From NCBI GenBank assembly GCA_964036155.1, contig OZ038423.1, positions 10,803,249-10,867,248 on the forward strand: 64,000 bases of DNA. The letters run 5' to 3'. The notes below the pieces were generated by a model. The model saw nothing but the letters and a program-made list of their open reading frames with translations. It was not told where the DNA came from and did not search any database. Shown here piece after piece: positions 36,251 through 48,600 of this stretch. The first letter of the stretch is position 1; each line of letters starts with the position of its first letter. A program made the translations under genes and the position numbers. This DNA comes from Diploscapter coronatus. Lineage: Eukaryota > Nematoda > Chromadorea > Rhabditida > Rhabditidae.

Positions 36251-39200
36251 ATGAGCGATAGCGAGGAGGAACATCCCCAAATCGAGATCCACGCCAAGAC
36301 GACGACTAGCAAGTACACCGTCCAGGTCAAACAGAATGCTAACATCGGAACGGTTGGTTGACTTTTAAAACTGTTTTAAATATTTCTGAATGCTAAATTT
36401 TTAATTTTTTTTTAAATTTTAATTTTTATTGAGTTTTGTACTTTCGATAAGCTTACTAATATCAATTTGTTGATGGAATAAAAAAATGATAATTTTTAAA
36501 TTTTAGCTGAAAGACAAACTCCTGGATCATATCAAAGATGCGGCGAAGGAGCAGCTCTGCATCATCTATTCGGGCAAAATTCTGAAAGATCACGAGAAAC
36601 TCACTGATTTGGGTAATTTTATTTGATTTTTTATCTTTTTAAAATTTTGTATTCTTTGTTATTTTTTATTTTGTTTTCAAATTTATTTTCAGATATCAAG
36701 GACGGTAACACCGTGCACTTGGTGGTGAGAAATAATGCGAACAGGGGCGCTGGAGCTTCTAGCGCAAGCCCTTCGGCGAGTTCGACTACGGTATTTTTTA
36801 AATTTGTATTTCTTTTTCGAGAATTAAAAATTTCAGCCACGCCCTCCTCAAGCCAATTCGGCTACTAACACTCAAAACACTGCAACACCTGGAGGTTTTT
36901 TTTTCTTCTTTTAGAATTGATAACCGACACAAATGTTACCGTAGCTTTCCCCTCCTTATCAGCATTCAAGTAAACTATCCCCTACGCTTTTCATTCAAAA
37001 TTAAAAGAAAATAGAAAATGATTGTGTCTTGCGAAATGCAAAAATACTTTCTTTTTTTTTTGTTTTGTTAAATTGCTCTAATCTTGCAGGCAACGCCCCT
37101 CCGTCGAACCCGTTTCAGGGCATGCTGAACGCGCTCGGTCAGCCTGCGGGCCCTATGGGCGGAATGGGGATGGGCGGCATGGAGGCGATGATGAACAACC
37201 CCGAGTTGATGCGACAGATGCTCGACAACCCCCTTATGCAGTCGATCATGAGCAACCCGGACATTCTACGATCCATGATCTCCAGCAACCCACAGATTCA
37301 GCAGCTGATTGAGGTCAACTTTTGGGCTCCTAGAAAAAGACACCGGGTTTTCTAAGAAATAGTACGAGAAAGAAAGAGAGGAAAAGAAAAGAAAAATGCC
37401 GGTGTCTTTTTCTACGAGCCCAATTTTTGTAAAAACAATATTTTATGAAAGTCCACGAATAAGGCTTATTGGGATGTGTTTTCTTCAGAAATTTGTCAAC
37501 CAATGAAGAAAAATGCTCACGCAAAATTTTTGAAGAATTCTGGAAAAAAACGGTCCTCCGAGAAGCAGTTTTTGGGTGTAATTCGAGAAAGTGAAGCACG
37601 CAAGCTTTTATTTTCAGAGCAACCCCGAAGTCGGCCACCTACTGAATGACCCCAACATCATGAGACAGACCATGGAGATGATCAGGTAGATATAAAAACT
37701 ATAATACATTTTTAAAGAAAATAAACTATGAGAAGTTATTTGAATTTGCAGAAACCCGAACATGATGCAGGAAATGATGCGCAATCACGACATTGCGATC
37801 AGAAACCTGCAGGGAATTCCTGGGGGAGAGGCCGCCCTGGAGCGTCTCTACAACGACGTCCACGAGCCGCTTCTGAATTCCACGACGGGAAGTTTGGGAG
37901 GCAACCCCTATGCGTCTAGAGATCAGCAACAGGATACGGGTAACAATTTTAAAAACGCTACCTTTCTAAAATTTATTTATTTTATTGGGTTTAAAACATA
38001 AAATTTGAAAGTTTCAAAGATTCAAAGAACTACAGTAATTCAATATGCCAATTTTCAGCAAGTCGCAGCCAGCGTGCCGGAGTAGAGAATAGCGAAGCGC
38101 TTCCGAATCCGTGGGGAGGTGGCGCGGCGAGAAATGCTGCCCCCAGGTGATTAAAACAATTTGTTTGAATATTGTTACCTCTTCTATATATGAATGTATT
38201 CAAATTTTAAAAATATTAGAGACATTTTAGACAAGCCACTGGAAATCAGGGAGGAAATTCGCCGTTTGGTGGATCTACTGAAGGGGCGGGGCTTGGTGCA
38301 GGTAGCGTTTAAAATTCCCCTTTAATTTTGCAATATGATCTTATGAAGATTCTCCGTTCTTGAACTCGCAATTTCTGAACGGCGCCATGCAGCAAATGTT
38401 GTCGGACCCTAATGTCATGCAGTCCTTGTTTTCGCCAGGTAAAACAGTTTTGAACTTTTCTAAACTCGACTGTTTTTCAGAAGCCATGGGCATGCTGAGA
38501 GATCACATGAGCAACCCGGCGTTCATGCAGAGAATGCAGGGTCTGATGACCCAGTTGGCCGGCCAAGACCCGAATCTGAGATCCCAGATGGAGAGGCTTA
38601 TGCCTCAGATGACTGATATGGTAAAAACTTTATTTTTAACAAGCATATTTTAGTTTTAAAATCGAAGCCTAGAAAGCATTTCTACAGAAAGTAGCAATAA
38701 GACTTGATTTGTATTTTTTGAAGAAAAAACTTTCCATAATTGATCTCTTTAGGGTGCGTTCATACCTTTGCTATCGTGTCTGTCAAAACGAAGGAATAGC
38801 GTGAAAAAGGAGGGAGAAAATAGTGTCGACATGAGTGTCAAAATTTCTTGACATCGAACGATTTGATGTAAAATTTCTGAATTTCTCGCCGCTTTGCAAA
38901 ATGCATTGTGTGCTTGTCTTCTCTGTTCTCTCTCATTTATGTCCGCTATTTTTTAATCTGACATTGACACGATGTCAAAAAGTATGAGCGCACTTTTAAA
39001 AAATAACCTTCGTTTCAGCTCGCGAACCCCGAAGTGTTGCGTGCGATGTCCAACCCCCGGGTTCTAGAGGCCTTCCAGCAGATTCAAAACGCCACTGCCG
39101 TCATCAGACAGGAGGCGCCCAGTCTCATCAAGTCAGCGTTTTTGAAGTTCAACATTTGCAAAAATAAGATTATTTTTCGCATCTACTATTCTAAAAAAAA

Positions 39201-41902
39201 ACCCCCCCCCCCCCATCAATACAATAGATACAAGGAGATTAGAGAAAAAACGAATCTTTTTGAAAAGACTAGATTTTCTCTCCAATACAATAATTGAGAA
39301 AGGGCATTTTTCGAAAAGATAAATGATAGGTGAAAAAGTAACAAAATTCCAATTTGTAGCATGATGTCAATTGGGGGTGGCAACCCGATGTTCGATGGTC
39401 TGGCTGTCGGTGCGAATCAGCAGAATGCACCCTCGACTGGAGGAGTGGCTTCGACTACTCCAACTTCTGCAACCGCAACCACGCCATCGACTAGAAACAA
39501 TGATGAGGGGCAGAATCGAAATCAGTCGGGGGGAGCACAGGGGCAGAAGTAAGAATTTGGTATTTTTCTTTCTTGAAACTCGGGAAAAGATGCTAGGTTT
39601 AGAGAAAATGTGCAAGAAGTTTATTATTTTGACGTTTTTTTCAATTGAAGAAATGATTTGGAAAATGAAAACTCTGGAGTTTTTTTCTGCGCAAAAATTT
39701 GACATTGTCTATTTTTACTGAAATTTTTTGAAAAGCGCCTTTAAAAAATTCAACTCTCAGCCCTCAACAGCAGCAGCAGCAGAATCAGATGGCCGCGCTG
39801 GCGCAACTGCTCGCTTCGATGGGAATGGGCGGCCAGGGAGGAGGAATGCCTACAGGTCAAAATTTTCATAAACTTGTTTCTTAGGTCAAACTTAACTTGG
39901 AGATCATCACTTTTAAGTATGATTTGAATTTGTAGCTCGAGTTTTAAACTGGTATTATTTTGATTTCAGGAATCCCACCTGGAATGCAGGGAATGTTCGG
40001 AGCGGGAAGCCCGTTTGGAATGCCCCAGCCACAGGCACCGGTAATTTTTAAATTTTATTTTAAGATATGCCAGACGGTTTTATGGCCTATTCCTGAGCAT
40101 TGGATGAGATATTTTGATATATTAGCTCGATTTAAGATCCATCCTTTATCATTAAAAGATTTATAAAGTCCCCTATTTTATACGAGATGTGCGATAAAAT
40201 AATTTGCCACTGCACATTCTTGCCCCCTCATTACATAGAATATCTTTTGTTTTACTCGCGTCTTCCCTCTTTCAATTTCTCATACTATTTCTCCTCATCA
40301 AACATCGTCTTGTCTATTTAATTGTAGCACATCTCGGACAAGCCATTATAGGCTTTTGCGCCTAATTAGAGAAACAAAACGGAAGGGAGGTAGTACTAAA
40401 TCTGAAGAGAGCATAAAGAATCAGGGAAATATAGAGAAAGAGAGAAAGATCAGAATCCCTGATTACGAGAATTTATTACATAAGTGTAGTAAGTATGACT
40501 CTTTCTTATTAATTTCTGAAAAAGCCCTAATTTTAACGCATTTTGATATATGGAATATTTGGGAAAATTACATTTTTGAAATTTCTGAAAAGTCCCTGTT
40601 TTCTAAAATGTCATGTTCTGTTCATTGAAAATGAAGATGAGATGAAATTTATGGCTCTAGACAATTCTTTATCATAGGCCGATTATGGTAAAGGGAAGGG
40701 CGCATAAATGGTAAATGAAATGATGGACCCATTTTAGGAAGAAAGAAATAGCATAGAAAATGAAGAAAGGCTATAGAATCAGAAAATACAGAAAAGGAGA
40801 AATAGTATGACAATTTAGAGAAAAAAGGAAATAGGAAGAGTAACAGTATTTAATTTTTAGATGGATAAAGAAATTAGAAATAGTGCGAGAAATTAGGAGG
40901 GTAGAGAAAGAACGATAATGACAGATTCAACAAATTGCTTATTGTCTCGCAAAGCCGGCTGAGATGATGCAATTCATTTGACTAAGCCGCCTCTATATTT
41001 CATCTAATGGCTAGGGATAGAGGAGTAAAACCGTCGGGGATATTCCGAAATTTAAGGAGAACAATGAATTTCTAATGAGTGAAATGGGAATGAAAACTAA
41101 ACGCTTTGCGTATACATTTTTAATGGGGTCGAAATTTATTTGGTTTTGAGGAAAATTATTGAAGTTTCAAATACTTTTCTTTTAGAAATCAGAGAAAATA
41201 CTCATTTTAATTTTTTTTCTTTTACTTTTTACATTTCTGACTGATATCCCAGACGGCATTCTAAAAGACTTATCATAAATGATAGAGAAGAATTAGAGAG
41301 TATGCACTTTCGAGAGAGAAGAGAAAGTTAGATAAAGGATTACCGAAACGCTGTTGCAATAGACAAAGTGACAGTTGTTGGCAAACTGATTGGGACATAT
41401 TGTTTATGGCTGTAGGCATTTTGGAGTGAGAGATGAAAGTTTCCGAAACGTTTAAAAAGTCTCCGAACTTTGAAAGTTGCTGAAACGTTGAAAAGGTGCA
41501 AAACTTTGAAAATTTCAGGCCAACCCAGAACAGGCCTATGCCTCTCAACTCGAGCAACTCGCCAGCATGGGTTTCAATAATCGTGCCGCTAATATTGCAG
41601 GTAATTAAATAATTGAAAAAGCGTAATTAACGATACTTACGGTTTAAAACTAAAACCAGCATTTGTAAAACTCTACCTTACTGTAACTTGTGACAAAGTA
41701 CGAATGGAAAATTTATCTCATTTCATTTAGTTTAGCCTTTAAAATATCGGAAATACTTATTTCCAAGTAATTAATCAAAATTACTTTCTAAAATTAAATC
41801 CAACTCGATTTACGCTAATTACGGTCTAAAATTTCAGCGCTCGTCGCGTCATACGGCGATTTGAATGCTGCGGTGGAACGTCTTCTCAGCAGCCCGCCAT
41901 AG
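36251..41902 (+). CDS. UBQLN: ubiquilin (UBL-STI1-UBA proteasome shuttle)
   Basis: Exons: 36251-36352, 36507-36612, 36693-36790, 36837-36894, 37090-37313, 37618-37685, 37752-37939, 38059-38146, 38231-38301, 38349-38438, 38481-38620, 39019-39131, 39360-39548, 39761-39855, 39970-40040, 41519-41600 and 41838-41902; 615 residues. The N-terminal ubiquitin-like domain (about 10-82) has YSGKILKDHEKL and DGNTVHLVVR. Met/Asn/Pro-rich STI1 repeats follow (NNPELMRQMLDNPLMQSIMS; RNPNMMQEMMRNHDIAIRNL; SNPAFMQRMQGLMTQLAGQD), then a QQQQQ-containing linker and a C-terminal UBA domain (about 570-614; ASMGFNNRAANIAALVASYG). Ubiquilins carry ubiquitylated and membrane clients to the proteasome, including ERAD clients. 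The acceptor before exon 10 (CTTATGAAG) is unusually poor. Several introns host mobile elements. Confidence 0.96.
37322..37423. mobile_element. short perfect-ended inverted repeat element in ubiquilin intron 5
   Basis: The 25-base arms 37322-37346 and 37399-37423 (TTGGGCTCCTAGAAAAAGA.. / mirror) pair with one mismatch. They enclose a 52-base purine-rich core containing AAGAAATAGTACGAGAAAG. The element starts only 8 bases after the exon 5 donor. No target duplication is certain. Confidence 0.7.
38752..38994. mobile_element. MITE-like element in ubiquilin intron 11
   Basis: The left end GGGTGCGTTCATACCTTTG and the reverse complement of the right end AGTGCGCTCATACTTTTTG match, and both continue to a shared TCGTGTC. 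Flanks read TTTA on both sides (38748-38751 and 38995-38998), compatible with a TWA/TTTA-type duplication as in PIF/Harbinger-like elements. Both arms carry an AATAGCG-plus-purine segment. Confidence 0.6.
39190..39214 (+). repeat. A9-C13 homopolymer tract in ubiquilin intron 12
   Basis: Nine A residues run into about thirteen consecutive C residues. The other strand is a G13 run able to form a quadruplex. Nothing similar in length was seen elsewhere in the window. Confidence 0.85.
40041..41518 (+). repeat. long ubiquilin intron 15 filled with GAAATAG-type purine repeats
   Basis: This 1478-base intron is far longer than its neighbours. Copies of the AGAAATAGTATG purine motif occur near 40745, 40796, 40831 and 40874, with an inverted copy (CATACTATTTCTCCTC) near 40284. 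No coding potential was seen. Confidence 0.6.
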
Positions 41903-42315
41903 AAAATCGGTTTTGGGAACAATTTGTATTGTGCACTCTAATTTCGATGGAGGTGTGACCTATTTTATTACAGTACCAAAAGCCCCACCCTCTTGCAATT
42001 TTTGCTACTCGCTCTAAGAAAACTCGTCCTGGAGCAGAATTTTCTAATTTTTAATCGTATTTACAAAAATCAAATTTTATTTTCGTGTCTAGCCATTTTA
42101 GCGTTCCCTCTACTTGATTTTGTGGTGATTTTACTCGTTTTTCTAATTTTCAGATCTATTTTTCTTTTTTGCCGTTTTCTTCTAATTTTTTTGAAAGAGG
42201 AATTCCTAAAATATTTCTTTCACTCTCAACGGTTTTTTCTTGATTAGTTACAGAAAACCCTAATTTATACAGATACGAAAATGTGTATGATTTGCTCGAA
42301 CTTATATTGTTTTCC

Positions 42316-42356
42316 ACGAAGACCAGCTTTTCTCGATTTTGAAAGCTGGTCTTCGT
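42316..42356. other. perfect 15-bp hairpin downstream of ubiquilin
   Basis: ACGAAGACCAGCTTT (42316-42330) is followed by an 11-base loop and its exact complement AAAGCTGGTCTTCGT (42342-42356). It probably lies in the ubiquilin 3' UTR, since an AATAAA occurs at 42674-42679. Each arm resembles the dispersed GAAGATCAGCTTT motif. Confidence 0.75.
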
Positions 42357-42673
42357 CTATTTTCACGAGAATTCTACTTGTTTGATTTTGTCTCTGACTA
42401 GATTTCTCTAGTAAGAATTCTGCGTTCTTGCATAACTCGTCTTATCATGCGATAATTTTTCTTGAAAATTAAAATTTACCAGATGTGGACATTATTTTAT
42501 CTCGCTAATAGTTCGGTCATTACTGTGATTTTATTTCATTTCATGTTTTTGCATTAGGCCTCGTCCTCTTTACCAGAAAAGAACGTGGCTTAGTTTGCAA
42601 TTTCAAGACACACTCTTATTTCACGCTATCAGAGGCTTCTATGATGTGTTTTTATCAGACAAGAGTTTTTGAG

Positions 42674-42679
42674 AATAAA
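42674..42679 (+). terminator. possible ubiquilin polyadenylation signal
   Basis: AATAAA lies about 770 bases after the stop codon. It is a candidate only; the 3' end cannot be fixed without transcripts. Confidence 0.3.
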
Positions 42680-45600
42680 GTGATGATGATTTTACGTGGA
42701 TTTAAACATTTTTCAATTTGTACGAAGATTTTTTATGTTCCGACAATTTTATACAAGTCTTTTTTGATGTTCCGAATTTGTAAGACCTTTTAAGCCAGAT
42801 ATGATGAATGTGAGAACGGCTTTATAGCGCAGCGAGTAAAATAGTGACCTCGGGATTAAAAGTTTTACGACAAACGTGCGGTGGGTCGGTTCTTTGCAAA
42901 AGTGATGATCTAGTATTTTTAATTAAAAATATTTTCTCGAAAGGTTCAGTCATTTCTAGCATTATTATGCTTAACTCTCAGTTGTTATGCCTAATTTCCG
43001 ATTAATTTTAGGTAATTTACACAAACTTGTCTAAATTTTCCTCGATATTAAAGTAAAAGACCCCGTTATTTTAGCATTTTCATTTATCTTTCGCATACAT
43101 ATTCGGCTGGGTTTATGGCTTGTGGAAATAGCATGAAAAATGAAGAGAAAAGAAAGTGCTTGTATCTAAATATTGCGGAAATTAAAATGAAGCGCGTCTT
43201 GCAGAAAGGCAATATTATAGTCGTAAGGGAAAAGGCGAGATGGCGCCTCAGATATCACTCGCATAATGAGAAAAGTATGACATATTTAACCCATACTCTG
43301 AGCTATTGACGTTGGATTTAATTATATTTTTAAGGGAAACAATCATTTTTCTCAAATTCATTATTTTTCCCACGCTATTATAGACGATAACTTTGAAAAG
43401 TTACATTGAAAATCAATATTTGTGCCCCGTTTAATTGCACTCTTGAAAAATGGCGCTGGGCAAAAAATTGACCCCAAAAATTTGGGACTTCCGACAAGTC
43501 GGTAGCAATTCTTTTGGTAGATGATAGGAGCCCGTAATATTTACGACCGTCAACTGTTAAAGAGAGAATAAATTAGGGAGTCGAAGAAAGAAGAAATAGT
43601 TTCGGAAAATGAGAGAACAAACAAAAAGAGGAGAAATAGGATGGGATTTGAGAGAGATAAAGAGAAGTATTAAGATAGTGTAACTGATGGATAAGGTTAT
43701 CTCTAAGAAGTGAGAGATAGGGCGCTTAGCCTTTATCTCTGGGAGCTTTACCACAACAGAGAGAAAGACGCTTGGCTTATTGTCAAATATGAAATGCCGT
43801 ACCCCAGCCGGAATCTCTCGTACGTTTCATCTTTATTACAGTAATCTTTTCTGAATTATATGATGGTTTAAAATTCTCTCATCCTTTCAAATTCGAGATC
43901 CCATATCCCGATTTATGCTGATGAATTATTGATGGGCGAATCTAGAAGGCGCATCAAATTTGTGATTCCCAGTCATACAATTATCCTGTCTACCAAAAGT
44001 CGAAATATTTGATAGACACCTGTTTTTCCACCGAGTTCTTATAATTACCTGATTTAGGCTCATTAGAAACTGTATCTTTTCGAGATTTCTCGATGAAGAC
44101 CAATTTTTCCCCAGATTTTAAATGAATTTTTATGAAAATTGCCCTTTTCAAAGTTTCTTTTTTATTTAATTTATGATAATGATCAACTTTTTCTTATGGA
44201 TTTTAATCCTACTGTATCAAATCACACCCAAATTTCATATGTCCCTGGATATGTGAAATCTCTTTGTGTTTCACAAATGATTTGATCCCTGTTGAAAATT
44301 CTCTCACCTCGTTTATGAAATCCAATCATTTCTATCTTTTTCGCTCTCTTAATTTCAAATGCTATTTCGTCTTTATCATTGTCTTCATCATACAACTGTT
44401 GCGAATTTCTTTTCTCTCTTATTTCATACACTATTTCTCTGTCTCTGTCTCTTTTTTGCTCTGGCTTTATTTACTCTCTCATTCTCGGATCTTCAAATAT
44501 CTATGAATTATTGAAAAACGATAGAGTATGGGATATGAAGAGAGGAAAGGATAGGAATTATGAGCCGGCCTATGGAGTCTCTAAGTTAAGATTTATTGCC
44601 TTATCATATCTCCAGAAGATGTTTCCAAGGGTATCACAATAAAAGCGCCAGAGTTTCAATGTTTATGATAAGCTTCAACATCATAGAAGTGCAGTTTTAA
44701 AACTTCGAATGATAAAGATTGATTTTAAGCTGATCCTCGCCGACTTTCGTGCTGTATCTACATCATTCCAACCCCTATGCTTTACCATAGCACGAAAATG
44801 TCCTAGGAAGTATGAACATTTTTGTAGACAGATGGGTGACCTTATAATAAATGTTATGACAAGCTGAATAGCAACATAAAGGGGAGAAATAGCGTGGAAA
44901 ATTAAGAGCGAGAAAAGAAGCCAGATTCTCGTAAGCCGTTTATCTCTCATGTTTCCTATTGTTGGGTTATGTGAATACAAACAAATTAAGGGCTCTCATT
45001 CTCTTTGACTCTCCTAGTAAAGCACACTATTTCGTCCATTATTCCCATACTATTCCTTTCTCTGGGGACCATTAACATTCCTTCTATAAATTAGTTAGTT
45101 CTTATTATAAGTAACACAAGAAGACGAAAGGGGCTGCTCTTAACTCATTAGTATTCTGCAGAAGTACAAAATTTTTGGATGAATTTCTATATTTGGGAGG
45201 CTCAGAACATCATTTTTAGTCTAACAATTCAAAATTCTGTGAAGATCAGCCTCTTTGCTGAAGTTAAAATGGGTCAGAAATAGTTTTGCCGGGAAAATAA
45301 TGAAAATCAGTTTTTTCTATAAAAATTAGCTCATACAATTAAATTTGTCGAAACAAATTTCTATGCTTATGATGAAATTGCATCATTTCTCGACTCCTTG
45401 TCTTTGTCATCTCTGATTTTCCTATTATCTCTCGTCATTTCCTTATTTATCTCTGCCTTCAAGCCTTGCTCACACAATTGATGTATCGCTTCGATGTGAA
45501 GCTCTCAACTAGAAATAATTGCCATGATGGAATAGGGGAGAAATATCACTGGGAAGTGAGAGAGAAAATGAATCAGAGCAAGAGAAATAGTATGGCAAAA

Positions 45601-48600
45601 GATAGAGAAAGAGAGAAGCAGTATTACTTATTGAGAGAGAAGAGAGAAAGTGAGTAAGGAAGGCATTGTAGTCTCAGATTCATTAGATATTGACGGAAGC
45701 TGTCTGGAATATCAAATAGAAAACGAGGGCCTATAATTTCGAGATTACGACTCTGAAAATCTGATTTGGGTGCGTATAACAAGGGAATAATGGCATGAAA
45801 CAATTATTTAGGTACAGTAATCCTAAAATTTAATGGAATTAAAGACAAGTTTTTATTAAGATCAACTTTATTTTTGAAAAAAAAAACAGATTTTAAATGT
45901 TAAATTTCATGAGAATCGCCTTTTTTAGTAAATAAAGATACAAAATCCCCATTTTATACCTCAATTTCCAATTTGTTTGAACTCGAAAATTTATAGTTTT
46001 ACATATCCCGCGGCTATGTTGCGCATCTTTTCCATATCTTTAGCCCAAAAGTTATAAAGCTTTTCTCCGGCTAAACTTTACGACTTTTCTCGTAAAAACT
46101 GGCGCGTTTCAATATGAGACTGAAAGGATAATTAAAATTTTAGAGAGAAAAAGAAACAGATTTAATTGAAGGCGATGAAGATAGCCTAAATTTCTACATC
46201 GTCTTTCGAGAAGGGGTTTATTTTTATTTCAAGTCGCTTGCGTGATAAACTTAAATTTTGCGTTTCTAGAAAATAATTTACTTTAAAATTTGAATATGTA
46301 AGATTTTTTGTTTTTAAAAATCGAAAAAAAACATTAATATAAAATATGCTCCACTCTAAAAACTACCGTAATCCCCACTCCTCCTTTTCTCTCACATTTA
46401 TGAATGGTTATGAGCGATTGGTTGGAGCCTTCTCTCTTTCTCCGCTCGCTCTTACTCTATCTCTCTATTTCTCTCCTCTACGTCTATGCACGTTGCTCTC
46501 ACTCTCGCCCTTCCCCTCAGGCATACTTATTTCCGCCCCTCAAGCTATGAAAGCTTATCATATTCTTCGTCCTTTTAGGGCATACGGTGGCTTTAAATAT
46601 ACCAGTCGGCTTTAAATAAACATGCTTTAACATGAACTTATAGATTTTTCCCTGGTATCTCTCATTTTTCAAACAAACTCTTACTCCAGACGTTTCTCCT
46701 AAACTGTGCTTTAGTATGGAAAGTTTTTGAACAAACCTCAAAAAGTTGGGAAACTTTGCTGATGGATATAAAATTTTGTGACAGGTCTAACCCCGTGACA
46801 ATAATAAACTTTCCCATTCTTCCTTCCGACCAAGAAGTTTTTCATTTATCACTTTTCGTAATTCCCCCCTTTCTGTATAGTTTCATTAATGTGTTGCCGA
46901 ATTTTTTCCTCTGTGTCTCTCGAAAATAATATTTTTCCGTCTTTTTCTCTCTCAAAACTAAGTCATCTCTCATTTTTATTACCTATCGGCTTCAGTTAGC
47001 GCCGCGGTTCGTCTGTTTGAAGTCTCATTCTTCCGAAGTCACTTCATTTTATGATCATGAAGATTGGCTATGACGATAGCTAAGTTGGTTTGATGATGGG
47101 AAATAATTATTGCAAAAAATCAGGAAAAGATTCAATCGTTATTAAATTGTTGCTAAAATTGCATTTCTTATAATCAAAAAGAAAGTTTTGCCTTGAAAAT
47201 CCTCATTAAAATACCAAAAACATGAATAGCGCATGGCAAAACATATCAAATGCAAATAAAATCTTCGCGTCTTTTGGTACGCATATTTGCGTAAAGTACG
47301 CAACGCTGCGACAGAAAAACGCCAAATTTTACGACTTTTTTGATGTCATATGCGGGAGAATGCCTTCTTAAATGCATTTATGATCGGCGGGCTACCACTT
47401 TCTGAGGCAAGAACGGGTTTTCAATGGGTTATAATAAAGATCAGCATTTTTCAGCAAAATTTTATGCAACTTTGGTGAAGATCAATTTTTCCCTGTAATT
47501 TCTAATAATTTTAAAACGAATAGCAATTTTTCATTGTTAAATTTGTAATTTTCCTATGAAGATCGACTTCTCCTTATCATGCGATAAAGCATAGGACCCT
47601 AAAACGGATTTTATACGACATTTTCCTTTTAAACTCAGGTTTGTACAAGCGTGACCCTAATTATTCTCGCTCCGAATGTAGAAATGCATCTTTTCGGCGA
47701 GTTTTAAATAAATTATGGGTTCATTATCTCTCTTCCCCATATAAATAACTTTGCGCTTACAGTAACCCTGAAATTAGGGAGTACGAAATTATGAGAGGGC
47801 GAAGAGAAAGATATATAAATGATCATCAGCCTTTCATTTCTTATTAATTCTCGCTCATATGAGGGAAAATTGAAATAGCACGGGGAAATGAAGAGAGGCG
47901 AGAGAAACATACATAGGTCATTTGTCACTTCTGAATGCCTCTCGATAAGGGGAAAATGTGCTCATCTCCAAAAACGGGCGAAAGATTAATCCTCCTTATG
48001 AAATGAACATTGGAAATGGGACTTTACACTTGAAAAAGTAATTTTGGAAATTATCAAATATCTTGCGCTGTATAAAATCCATCTTCAAACCCTATCCCTC
48101 GTCGCATAAATAGCTTTCTCTATACGAAAATTGAAATGATTGCCGGTTTGAAAGTGTCAAATCTTATGAAAAATTGGATAAATCGCTTATTTTCCACTTT
48201 CTGGGTCTTAATATGGGTCCATTGTTAGAAATGGCGGAAATACATAGCCGTCTGGGCTACTTCCGAAAGATTCTATTATATGCCAGATTTTGACTATGTC
48301 TATGAATAAGATGTCTGATTAGAAAAGGCGCATAATTTTGGGGCGGAGCCAAAATATTTGCAAATATACCGCACATTTTTACAAGTATAAAATTTCACTT
48401 TCGAAAACCCCCAAAGTTACGGCACTTCGGAAAATGACAAACTGATTTTATCAATTTTAAGATTCTGATTGAGATTCGGAAGAACTTTATTTTGTCATTT
48501 TTCATTCCATCTTATCCGCTTTATTTCCTCCTTTCTCTCTTAATTCCCCGTACTATTTCCCTTAGGCTCATTTATATCTTTTGCACAACTTATCATTTGA

